Shown: positions 1 to 9,346 of the stretch, in pieces | Position numbering within the stretch: the stretch's first letter is position 1 | How the letters are laid out: every line of letters begins with the position of its first letter | Source: Coemansia sp. RSA 922 | Taxonomy: Eukaryota > Kickxellomycota > Kickxellomycetes > Kickxellales > Kickxellaceae | DNA: 19,105 nucleotides | Direction: 5' to 3' | Assembly: GCA_027577415.1 (NCBI GenBank) | Contig: JANBQS010000391.1 | Coordinates: 1 to 19,105 of the forward strand | Made by a program: the position numbers and the translations under genes | The notes under the pieces: generated by a model | The model's database searches: none | What the model was told of the DNA's origin: nothing | The model's input: only the letters and a program-made list of their open reading frames with translations

Positions 1-724
1 TATCCCTAATATCAATGTCGATACACGTCAGCTTACAGACAGGCACCAGACCAGGACAGGTGACAAGTTGCTCGCAGTTCGTCGTGAGTAGAGTCCTATG
101 GGTAAGACTGGACAGGTTCGAGAGTAGAAAGCGCATGTGCTCGTCAGAGCCTGTGGCCGAATCTCCGCTCTTACATGGGATACCTAGGTATACTTTGCTG
201 ACTCGAGGCGCCATCTCCTTGATTCGCTGCGCAAACGCCAAAATATTAGCGTCAGCGTCTGGTGGTAGGTCTTCGCCGCCTTTGTTATAACTCAAATCGG
301 TGACCAGGTCTAATGTGAGCTCGCGAACTTGTGGAAATGCGCAGCCTTCATACGGTTTGGTCGACAGCTGCTGAAGTGCCTGACCCCTATAGATCGTACA
401 AACATGTACCCGAATCCAGATCTCCCCGGCCAATAGATGAAGAGGGTTGTCAGGATTGTTGACACGCATAGTCCACGAACTCTTCACAGCGATAACTTTG
501 TGTGGCCTCACATATAGGCATAGTCTGTAGTCGCGGCAATATAGCGAGTGCGCAATAGTGCGGATGTTGTGGCACACGCTCAAAAGTGGTAGCAGTAGCA
601 TCTTATATTCAACTGAGTAGCAGTCTATGCCATTAGCGAACAAGCGGCTGCTGCCAACGACATGGTTGACTATAGGCTGAACTACATGAGGCGGGAGAAG
701 CTGGAGTGGCGAAAAAGTGTGCAT
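1..724 (-). CDS. F-box/LRR-like protein, 5' part only (partial at window edge)
   Basis: An uninterrupted minus-strand frame runs from an ATG at 722-724 to base 1 and continues outside the window, giving 241 codons with no stop. It starts MHTFSPLQLLPPHVVQPI, followed by a Leu-rich stretch (EYKMLLLPLLSVCHNIRTI), a motif IYRGQALQQL and later LTLDLVTDL and FLLSNLSSLTH, which look like leucine-rich-repeat strands. The N-terminus resembles, from memory, a greatly expanded family in Coemansia-type fungi whose members begin with an F-box-like helix pair (SPLQLLP.HVVQLIV) and continue into LRR-like repeats. A role as an SCF-type substrate adaptor would be inference; no catalytic motif is visible. Codon usage is less G/C-biased than in the neighbouring XMAP215 gene, as expected for a rapidly evolving accessory family. 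The start is the first ATG after an AT-rich leader. The family call is moderate; that the frame is coding is fairly sure. Confidence 0.72.
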   Translation of the reverse strand, partial: MHTFSPLQLLPPHVVQPIVNHVVGSSRLFANGIDCYSVEYKMLLLPLLSVCHNIRTIAHSLYCRDYRLCLYVRPHKVIAVKSSWTMRVNNPDNPLHLLAGEIWIRVHVCTIYRGQALQQLSTKPYEGCAFPQVRELTLDLVTDLSYNKGGEDLPPDADANILAFAQRIKEMAPRVSKVYLGIPCKSGDSATGSDEHMRFLLSNLSSLTHRTLLTTNCEQLVTCPGLVPVCKLTCIDIDIRD

Positions 725-930
725 TTTTCGGTCAGTCTTAGAGATGCAAAAATAAAGATAAAAAGTAATGGACAAGAAGGTAGAGGCTGTTGGTTGTAAT
801 CGTCGTTTAGTAATGATTTGCTGCGGAACACACAACAACTGCTTACGCCATAAATCAATTAGGAAAGACGGATCACAAAGCCACATTTCCTAAATACCTT
901 ATAGCTGATTCATAAGGCATTAACCATGTT
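725..930. other. Intergenic leader of the F-box-like gene
   Basis: About 200 bp of AT-rich sequence between the F-box-like start and the small open frame. On the minus strand it carries a T-rich tract just before the ATG, suitable as a promoter or 5' UTR. I see no tRNA, repeat or other gene in it. Confidence 0.4.
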
Positions 931-1110
931 CTATTGGAGTTCATACTCATGCTGTGCCTGCAACTGCCGCTGGAAAAAAGTCCGAGACGTCACTTGTTGC
1001 TGGATGAATTGCCTGAGATGTAGATTTTGTGCAATATCCGCCAGTGAACTATATGAACGAAGCACTGCCCGATCGACGAGCTGAACAACATGTCGCATAA
1101 AAAGTCGCAT
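931..1110 (-). CDS. Possible small ORF (59 aa) or decayed gene fragment
   Basis: From an ATG at 1108-1110 this frame reads 59 codons to a TAG at 931-933. It is the lower part of an 86-codon stop-free stretch (934-1191) that begins directly after, and in frame with, the TAA of the XMAP215 gene. The peptide (MRLFMRHVVQLVDRAV, then a Gln/Phe-rich amphipathic end QRQLQAQHEYELQ) has no domain I recognise. A short segment, SPMRLFMRHVVQLV with SP upstream of the ATG, resembles the start of the neighbouring F-box-like protein (SPLQLLPPHVVQPI). It could therefore be a relic of a duplicated paralogue, but the match is short and may be chance. Alternatives are a real small gene, a readthrough extension, or an unused open frame in the 3' UTR. 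Confidence 0.25.
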   Translation of the reverse strand: MRLFMRHVVQLVDRAVLRSYSSLADIAQNLHLRQFIQQQVTSRTFFQRQLQAQHEYELQ

Positions 1111-1191
1111 TGGCGATAAGAAGCTACTAGTTTCAATTATATTTTTAAATGCATCTATGAACGAGAATAAAAAAAACGACCCAACAACACA

Positions 1192-4100
1192 TTACTTTGG
1201 ATCACGCAACGAGCTGCGCATGCGTGCGATCCTAGCCCGAATATCATCAATATTCGGCACGCTGTCCGACGAGCCCTGCGGCCGACTCTGCGATGAGCTA
1301 ACAGGTGCAGCAGGTGGTTGCGTTGGAGCAGGCACCGGTGCTGGAGCAAAAGCAGAGGAAATAGTGGCCTGCTCCATCTGCGGCGATAGATTGCTCCTCG
1401 CCGACGACTGGCTGCCATGAATGCGCTCCCGCAGTATCCGGAGTCTCTCCTGGCTACTCATAACACCAGTGGTAGAGGCTGCCGATGAAGCAGTATAGGG
1501 AGGCGGGTTATTATACCCGGATGCAGGCCTGCTACCCAGAGATGCGTGGGTCTGCGAAGGCGAGTGCACAGCGCTGCCAGTAGCCGAGCCCGAGTACATT
1601 GGCGACGCAGCGCGGTTAGGAGCAGCATAGGCCTGTGACGAGCGACTTGCAGTATGCGCTGGACTCTGAGCGCGCTCGCCAGCCACCACCATACCTAGTG
1701 GCTGACGCGGCTGCATATAAGGCGAGGACGAAGAGACGACGCTGCTCGGACGCGAGTCCCGGGCATACGCCGGCGGAGCGCCAGGAGCCAATCCACCAAC
1801 AGTCACGGACGAAGAGTCGTCATCGCTGTCACCATCGTCGTCGTTAGCAGCCTGAGCCACACGAAGGGCAGCCATCAGCTGGGCAACAGTGGGCCTTGAA
1901 TACCTCTCATCAAACGTGCTCAGCGTCGACTGCAGGTACGCCCAGGTCTCCGACGCCTGCGACATCTTCGCATGCACATCGCCCAGCCAATGAAGCAATG
2001 CGGGGTCGTTCTCTTGTGCCGGGCTTCCCTCAGGGAGCTTGGACATGGGCGGCGGGTGAATCAGACCGGGGTGCTCCCTTATGACCTCGTGGAGAATGAG
2101 CCCAGTAAACTGCCACACAAGCCCACGCAGGCAGCAGAGCGCCATGTGGCCGATAGTCTTGACCGTGCGCTTTGGCAGATCTCCAAACATCCACACGTTT
2201 CTGTCCTCACGCTTGCGCCACTCGCGGTCAGGCACATGCTCAAAGAACCGGTGCGTAATGCGCATGATCGGGTCAATGCGAATGAACGGGTGCTTGCGAA
2301 GATCACCAAACTCTGGGTTGCCAATACTCGCCGGCACGCTGCTCGCGCCAGACGCCACCACCTCGCCAAACTGGATTTGCAGCTCCTGCTCCAGAGGCTT
2401 GGTCAGTCGCCACAGACACCTCATCGCCAAGTCGCCAAACTCTACACGCTGTGTTTCACTGTCGGTCTGGGGCGGGTTTGGCACAGCCACAGACATCGAC
2501 GCCTGAAGCAAACGGATCAGGACCACGTAGACCGTGGTGCGGTCAGCCTTATCCAGAATCTTGACCACAATCGCGTTGAGGCTCTTTGTAGCCCACTCGT
2601 AGTTGGGGGCACTGCCACGAGCTGCCTTGTTGCCGTCGGCGTCCTCATCGCGCTTAAGCAACGGGTCAACCAGCCGCCTGATCATCTCCTCGACGACCGT
2701 CAGCAGCGCCTCCTCGCGCACGCACTGCGCAAGCCGGCGATCGTCAAATATACCCAGAAGGAGATGCAGCGATAGCTTGCGGATGTTGACTAGCAACGCT
2801 TGGAAGGGCGACACCATTGATGGGTCAGTAGATGTCGTAGTAAAGGCCCAGCGGAGCTGAACAGCCAACGCAGAGGTAATGTTTCCAACATTCTTACGGA
2901 TAGCATCAAGCACGGGTGTGTGCACATACGCCTCAGACCCAGCTATATGCGGCTCGACTATGTCAAGCAATCCTTGCAAGCGCTCCATAGCCTTTTCAGC
3001 CGCCTTAGAGTCGTCGCTACTGAGATCAGCAACCACGCCTTCCATCCACTGTTCGCGGTCTAGCTTGCTCCACCTCGGAAAGTCGACTGGGTTGCGCGGG
3101 GCAGCATATGCCATCGACATTGGTCGGCCGGCTCCAGCCGCCGCCATGACAGGGCTCCCGACAGAGCGAGGTCCGGGCGCGACACGCTCATTCTGACTAC
3201 CAGCGCCACTACCGCCATTAGCACTTAGGCTGATTTGTAGACCAGACAACGCGCTCTGCAGCGAGTCGCTGCGACTAGCGCTGTAGCCGATAGCCGCGTT
3301 CGACAAGTCAGAGTGATCAGTACGAGCTTGCTGTTCATACGGAGGCAGCGCCGGCGCAGCACTGGGTCTAAGACCACCAGGGCGGCCGCTGCCACTAGCA
3401 CCGCCTAGCTGTTCAGCAGTAGCCGACGAGTAAGCTGGCAAGTTGAGGTTGTCAAAGTCGAGGCTAAACATGGGCTTAGCACCACCGGCACCATACTGTG
3501 CCGCGGGCATTTGGCGCTGGGGTTGTTGCGAGTACGCAGAGTAGTCATTAGCCATACCACCGTCATTCATGCCATACGTCTGAGCAGAAGTCGGCTGGCC
3601 ACCAGGCCTAGCAAGTCTATTAGCCGCCATGCTACCACCGACGCCAATGCCACTGCCATTGCGAGGCAGACTACCGCCGCCACCTGCAGACATGCTAGGC
3701 CGTCCGATAGCAGAAGCTGGACGCGATCCCGGGCCAGACGCAGGTCCAACAGGCGCGCCATACTGCGATGAGCGAACACGAATACCTGCAGGAGGAGCCA
3801 ACCCCGCGCGCGAGTTAGGGCGCATGCCGCCGATATCACTGCCACCCTGCGACGAAGAGGATCCAGCTCCGATAGTCGATCGCTTAAGCTTTTCCTCAAG
3901 CATCGTACGCTCCTTCTCGGCGATGCGCCCACACAGCCTCCACAGCTCGTCAGCGCCTCCAGGCAACTGCTCGCCAACCGCCACCAGGACATTCAGCGTA
4001 GCCGTGCGCACGTTGCTATCGCGGTCAGCAATGCCTTGAGTAATAATAGGTACCGCTCTCGCAGGCTGCGCGCATACGGCGCTCAAGCCAAGACCGGCAG

Positions 4101-7100
4101 TGCGCTCGCGGATCAGGAAGCCAATGCAATCCAGCGACTCTTGGCGAATACGAGCATTGCTCTTGTTAATGACACCGTGCTCGAGCAGCATAGTGAACAG
4201 CTTGGTCGTCGGATACAGATGGGTGATCAACTGCGTCAGTAAGCGGCGAGACCTGGCGCGCACAACCTCCTTGGCATCGCCCAGCCGACCAATAAGCGCC
4301 GGAAGCACTGCTTGGACTTCGTAGTCAGTCCAAGAAGAAGACGCTGGCTGCCTTGCCTGCTGCTTTTGCTGTGACTCCTCTGTCATGTGAATCAGGCGCT
4401 CCAGCAAGTCAAAGCTCTTGAGCAGGGTGTGGGTCGAGCCGTCGTACATGCGGATGCTAATATACTTGAGCAAGAGGTCGATATTCGCCATGTAGCGACT
4501 AGCCAGCGAGTCCTCGTCAGCCAGATCGGCAAACAGGGGCAAGCCAAAGCGCTGCTGTGAGAGTGAGGTAATGCTAATAACCTCTTCGATAGTAGTCAGC
4601 CCTGACAAAAAGTCGCGGTCCTTGTAGTGGCCCGTCGAAAACAGCAGGCGGTAGATCAGGGGATTAAAGTGGGCCGACATTTGCTCACTCAGCTGGGCCT
4701 CCAAGTCACCGCGCACGCGACCGTCACCCAGGTGTGCCCAGCGCGGAACGCTGTTTGGATTGGCGGACATGTCGCGACGCGCACGCTGCTCCTTGGCTCG
4801 GAAGTCGCAGTCGAGGATCGGCGGGATGCCCTCCAGCTCCTCGTTGCTCATGCGCGCCATCTGACTAGCCATCGACATCGACGAGGGAGTTCCAGGACGC
4901 TGAGCGTCGGCACTTCCCGGTTGACCACGAGCTGACCGCATAAGAGGTCGCGCGCCAGGGGCTCCAGCAGGGACACCACTCGCAGAAGCACCAACCGGAC
5001 GGCGAACAGCCATGGGTCGCCGCAGCATCCCAGGTCCTGATGCAGCCGAAGCAGCTGCGGCAGTAGCGGCAGCACCGCTTGAAGACATAGCAGCCGTGGG
5101 GCCTGGACGACCTTGGCTGATGGGCTGTCTGCCCAATAGCTCTGCTGCCGTCATCACAGTGTCAGGGATAGGGGAGGTAGTGCTGTCCGCAGGACCAGGA
5201 CGCGCACGACCTGAGGCTGGAGGAGCACCGGCTCTACGCGGTGGTCCAGCGTCCATGCCACCACTCGAAGCCGCCGCACCGACCGTATGGCGGAACTCCT
5301 CGATCATCGGAGCAACAGAAGCCTTGGCCGCGCCCCTGAGCTGCATTTCGCACGCATCGTGCACCGCCTCAAACCCACAGCTCGCCACAGTGAGCTCAAG
5401 CACCCGCTGAGCCTGCTTGCGCACATCAGCGTTGCGATCCTGCAAGCAAGTAAACAGCGGCGTAATCAGCAAAGATAGATCGGGAAGCCGAACTCCCTTG
5501 GCAGGCCGAGGAGCCAAGACATCAGCGAGCCACTGCAAAAGCGACAGCCGCAGCTCCGGCGAGATATCTGCCAGGGCGCTGGGAATCGCAGGCAGCACGG
5601 CCTGTTCGATGCTGGTAGGCGTGGCATTGGCCCAAGCTGTCATCGCCGCTACAGCAGCGAGCCGAAGCTGTGGCTTCTTGTCTGCCAAGCACTGGATAGT
5701 GCTCAGAGCCACAATGCGGATGTTTGGTGCCTGGGCCGCACCGCTGTCCGTCGACAACGCCGCCAATAGTCCCAGAGTCACTGTGATCAAATTTTTGTTG
5801 GCGTCCTGCAGCCGCTGCTTGAGCGCCGTGTACAGGTCGCCCGAGATGTTTGGCAGGATGCGATGGTTGGCCGAGTCAAGCGCGCCCTGGATCGCGTCGA
5901 GTCCTGCCTTGCGCTCCTTCCAGTTGCTGTCGCCAAGCTGCTTGTAGATGCCAGGTCCGATAAGCGTGTGCAAGTCCTGTCGAGGAAACAAATCGTCCAT
6001 CGGATCATCTTCGCCTCCTCCACCCGCCGAAGCCGAGACGCCGCCGGTTGCCCCACCTACAGCGTCGCTGCCAGCCAGGCTTCCCTGAGTGCGGATAGGA
6101 TCAGGCATAGGCTGGCTGCCCACCTTGTCGAACTCGGCCTCGAGCAGCTGAACCAGCTGCGGGTTGAGATCGTCGAGCAGGTCCATGACCGCGACGCCGA
6201 TAGCGCGACGAAGCGTTCCCATGAACGAGACAGCGCGAGCGCGTGTCTGAGCATTGCTGCTCTGCAACCCCACTTCCTTGACCATGCTGACCAGCGGCCG
6301 CAGTGCCAGACCCCTGGTACCAAACTCGATCAGTTGCGTGTCGAGCCACGCAATGCAGTCAGCCAGTACCTTTGGGCTCTTTTGGCTCCGGATCGGCTCA
6401 GTAGCCAGCCCGGCAACCAGCTTGAGTGAGTACCGCTCGGCAATAGCCACAAGTGCGCTAGTCGCCGGTACCTTGAGCTTTATATCGCCCAGTTTCTCCA
6501 CTAGTGGCGGCACAGAGAGCGCGGCTGCTCCGGTGGTAAAGTCCAGCGAATGCTCGCCAGCCATCCACTCGATAATCTGGAACGCACGCGCATTGACTTG
6601 GAAGTTGCTTTCCTTCCACCCAGGCTTGCGTGCCAACTGGCGGATAACTAGCTCTGGGTGCACACCCGAGCCACTGACTGACTGGTCGCCAAGGTACTCC
6701 TTCAGCTCATCCATAGCCTCCATACGTGCCTTCCACACCGAGCTCTCAAAGCCAGCAAGCACGCTGGGCGGCAGCGCGCTGGCGATCTTCTCGTCGAGGC
6801 TGTCGTCGTTGGCAAAGCGCATCTTGATCGTCTCGCCGAGATCCTTGGCTGGCGCTGGCTTGCCTTTGACACCAGGCCGAGCAGCAGCGGATGCAGAGGC
6901 AACACCCGGTGGTTTACGTACGGGAGGAGCGGCGGCAGAAGTAGTACCAACAGCGAGACGCTTGGCAGGCGCAGCCCGAGCTGGAGCTGTCGGCGGAGGG
7001 TCGTTGGCAGGTAAAAATTCATCAATAGGATTGCCCTCGCGCTGAGCCTTCTTGAGTGCCGCTGCCTTTGCGGATGCCTCCAGCTTTGCGCGTATATGAG

Positions 7101-8860
7101 GCGGCAGGTTGGCGCTGACTCCAGCAGCCTCCTCTTGCCTTGCCGGTGGAGCCGGCGCCCGAGACCCAGGGGCAGCAGGCCGAGCCCGGGAGGTTGGTCC
7201 AGCAGCTGCGACGACAGGTTTGGGCTTTGCCGCGGCCTTTAGCTTTATAGTGGCCTTCTCTGCGTGCTCGTTGACCTTGTCCATCTTGATTTTGTCTATG
7301 CCCTCAAGGAATGGCTCCAACGCCTTTGCTGTGACTAGCTTGGACAATGTGCCCAAGCACTCGGCAGCACTCTCTCTTACGCCCGCATCACCGTCGTCAA
7401 GCCCCACCTTCAGTTGATCCGAGTACCGCTTGATATCGCTCTTGCCGGGGCGCGCAGGAACTACGGCCAAACAGCGGCGCAAAAAGTGATTGGACTCGGC
7501 ACGCACTTGCGGGTTCTTGTGCGTGGCACCCGTGAAATAATGGTCGCCAATAGATGAAAGGTCGCACCCAGCCGCAGCGAAATATGCGTCGGTCGTCAGC
7601 CTAATCGCATCGATAACCGTCTGCTTGCGCTCCTTGGACCGCTCAATCAGCGCTGGCAGCGTGCTATGCACGTACGGTGTAAATGGTTGTCGGAGACCCG
7701 AAGCAAATAGCCCCAGCGATTGGATCGCCACAGTGGCGACAATGATGTTTATGTCTGCAATCTTTTTGCCCAGCTCTTGGATCAGATCGCCTGTGCCCGG
7801 GCTGTTTTGCAGCCGGATGGCCTTTTGCAAGCTGTCGTGGAGCTGCTGAATGGCGTCCTTGCGTTCCTTCCACTTTGACGACGCGACCATTTCGTGATAG
7901 TCATCTGGCAACTTCTTTGTAATATCGACAGGGTCGACTAGCTCCCATGCGTCGATTCCGGGAGCAGCCGCCTCGTCGTCCGCAGCACCGCTGTCATCGT
8001 TGCCAGCAGTGTTGTTGGCATTAGCGCCACCATGTGATCCAGCCGGAGCCGAATCGAACTCTTCGACCTCTTGCTGGGAGCGCAGCAAACGGGCCTGTCT
8101 AGGCATGGGCTCACCAGCGATGGCGGCAAACTGTGACTCCAGGTCCTTGAGCAGCACGGGCGGCAATTCCTGCAGTGAGGGTAAAATGGCCTGGCGCATC
8201 CATCGGTAAAGCTCCACGGCCAAGTGCTGAGTCTCTGTACGCACAGCGTTATCCTTATGAGCAAACGGCTTGGCCAGAGCCTTGAGCAGGGCCTTGAGGT
8301 TGATAAGCTTGACGCCAAACGCACGCACGATCTCTCGTACGACAGTAACGGCCGCAGCCACCGCCTTGGGCTGCTTGGCATCAAAGCCCTCGATCACGCC
8401 CGTAACCACGGGACCCGGAGTATCGACCTCACTAAGCAACAGCAGAAGCTCCAAGGCCTGCGCGCGCGTCCCAGCCTTTGTGGCAGCCAGGCACTTGGAA
8501 ACTACACCGGCGACCATTTCCTCGCGGCGGCGTGTTGGATTAGGTGCGTTTTGCACAAAAGCTATAGCTGTAGCGAGTCCAGCTTCCTGTGCTGCCATGT
8601 TTGTGTCGAGAATCATCTTGCTCAAGTAGTTTTCGTACATGTTAAACTGCCCGGCCTGCTTGTCGGCGTCAAGCTGCTTGAGCTCATTTGCCAAAATGGC
8701 GTAGGCGTCTGCGCGGGCCTTCCACACCTACACATGCGAATAATGTTTTGAGAATTGGGCGTAATGGAGCAATGAGGAATTAGACATTGTAGCGAGAATT
8801 TACCTTGTGCGTTAGCCGCTGCTCTAGCGGCAAGGCAGAGTAGTCTTCTTCGTCGGCCAT
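1192..8860 (-). CDS. stu2: XMAP215/Stu2/ch-TOG family microtubule polymerase, five TOG domains, two exons
   Basis: Microtubule plus-end polymerase and spindle-pole factor. Its TOG domains bind curved tubulin and promote lattice growth. Exon 1 is 8804-8860 (19 codons, MADEEDYSALPLEQRLTHK) and exon 2 is 1192-8727, in phase, giving 2530 aa. The exon junction restores the family N-terminus (LPLEQR.THK then VWKARADAY). HEAT-repeat TOG domains begin at about residue 20 (WKARADAY), 286 (KLPDDYHE, then SKWKERKDAI), 665 (LPPSVLAGFESSVWKARMEA), 930 (IYKQLGDSNWKERKAGL) and 1320 (PRWAHLGDGRVRGDLEAQL). Gly/Ser/Ala-rich basic linkers separate them. A conserved C-terminal helical domain spans roughly 1900-2310 (DFPRWSKLDREQW; KSLNAIVVKILDKADRTTV; MRCLWRL), matching the region that binds TACC-type partners in animals. 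A low-complexity tail and short coil (IDDIRARIARMRSSL) end the protein. Budding-yeast Stu2 and fission-yeast Alp14 have two TOGs and are under 1000 aa, so this is the animal-like form. It is divergent from the kinase gene. Confidence 0.95.
8728..8803 (-). other. Intron 1 of the XMAP215 gene (76 nt, GT-AG)
   Basis: On the minus strand exon 1 ends CAC AAG followed by GTAAAT at 8803-8798. The intron ends ATGTGTAG at 8728, after which exon 2 starts GTG TGG AAG (V W K). Splicing is phase 0 and rebuilds the family N-terminus. Exon 2 has no ATG at its beginning (its first codon is GTG), which supports the splice. Confidence 0.88.
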
Positions 8861-9346
8861 CAGGTGAAAAGCAAATGCCGATTTAGAGTCTGGCTGTGTT
8901 TGCGTAAGCGGGAACTAGTGGTGTTGCCGCTGTTGCAGAGTTGAGGAAGAAGAAAAATGAGTTAATAATATAAAATAATAAAGTGTAGCAGAGAGAAGGC
9001 AAGAAGCTGTCTCTTGCACTATTGCAATGTTTACTTCAATGCGATTTTGGCTAACCAGTGGCTCGGTTCGGCTCGCAACTCTCTCCAGCGACTCTGAGTT
9101 CCTTGCATGCGCAAAGCGATATACTTCAGCTTCTCTCACGCAAGCTATTCTGCGATTCGGGTTGGCTGACCTTATGCAGAGAAAGCGCTTTCTCTGCAAG
9201 CATTCCAATTTTTGCTAGTATCGTTATCCATCAAGGGTTCGACTATGACCAAAAGAAAAAAGGCAGGGGTGTCAAGCCTTCTTTCTTTTTCTCATGACCC
9301 CTATATACGCTAGTCTATTCTATTTCAAAGCCTTCTTTCTATATCT
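8861..9346. promoter_or_regulatory. Divergent promoter shared by the XMAP215 and DBF2/Sid2-like genes
   Basis: These 486 bp separate the two divergent start codons. They contain a perfect 24-bp palindrome (9175-9198), a TATA-like CTATATA at 9300-9306 about 40 bp before the kinase ATG, and a 13-bp direct repeat AAGCCTTCTTTCT at 9274-9286 and 9328-9340. A GCGGGAAC at 8908-8915, one base off an E2F-type site, lies near the XMAP215 side; its meaning is uncertain. Short open frames here have no coding character and are not called. Confidence 0.65.
9175..9198. repeat. Perfect 24-bp palindrome
   Basis: The half-site TGCAGAGAAAGC is followed directly by its exact reverse complement GCTTTCTCTGCA with no spacer. 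Flanking bases (A on both sides) do not pair, so the symmetry ends sharply. It sits about 150 bp upstream of the kinase start and about 315 bp from the XMAP215 start. A binding site for a dimeric transcription factor is the simplest reading; this is inference. Confidence 0.9.

Noticed and set aside
15..290. 91-codon plus-strand frame at the left edge
   Set aside because: The minus strand of the same stretch is a longer, family-like coding frame (1-724).
1972..2775. 267-codon plus-strand frame inside the XMAP215 gene
   Set aside because: It is antisense to a clearly conserved coding region and shows no domain. Antisense frames of this kind are expected in a G/C-biased gene; 6254-7045 (+) is the same case.
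9228..9250. Possible tRNA B box (GGTTCGA)
   Set aside because: The match is incomplete, no A box lies at the right distance, and no cloverleaf can be drawn.
8915..9297. Short frames on both strands in the divergent promoter
   Set aside because: They overlap one another and the palindrome and show no domain. They start or end in promoter-like sequence.
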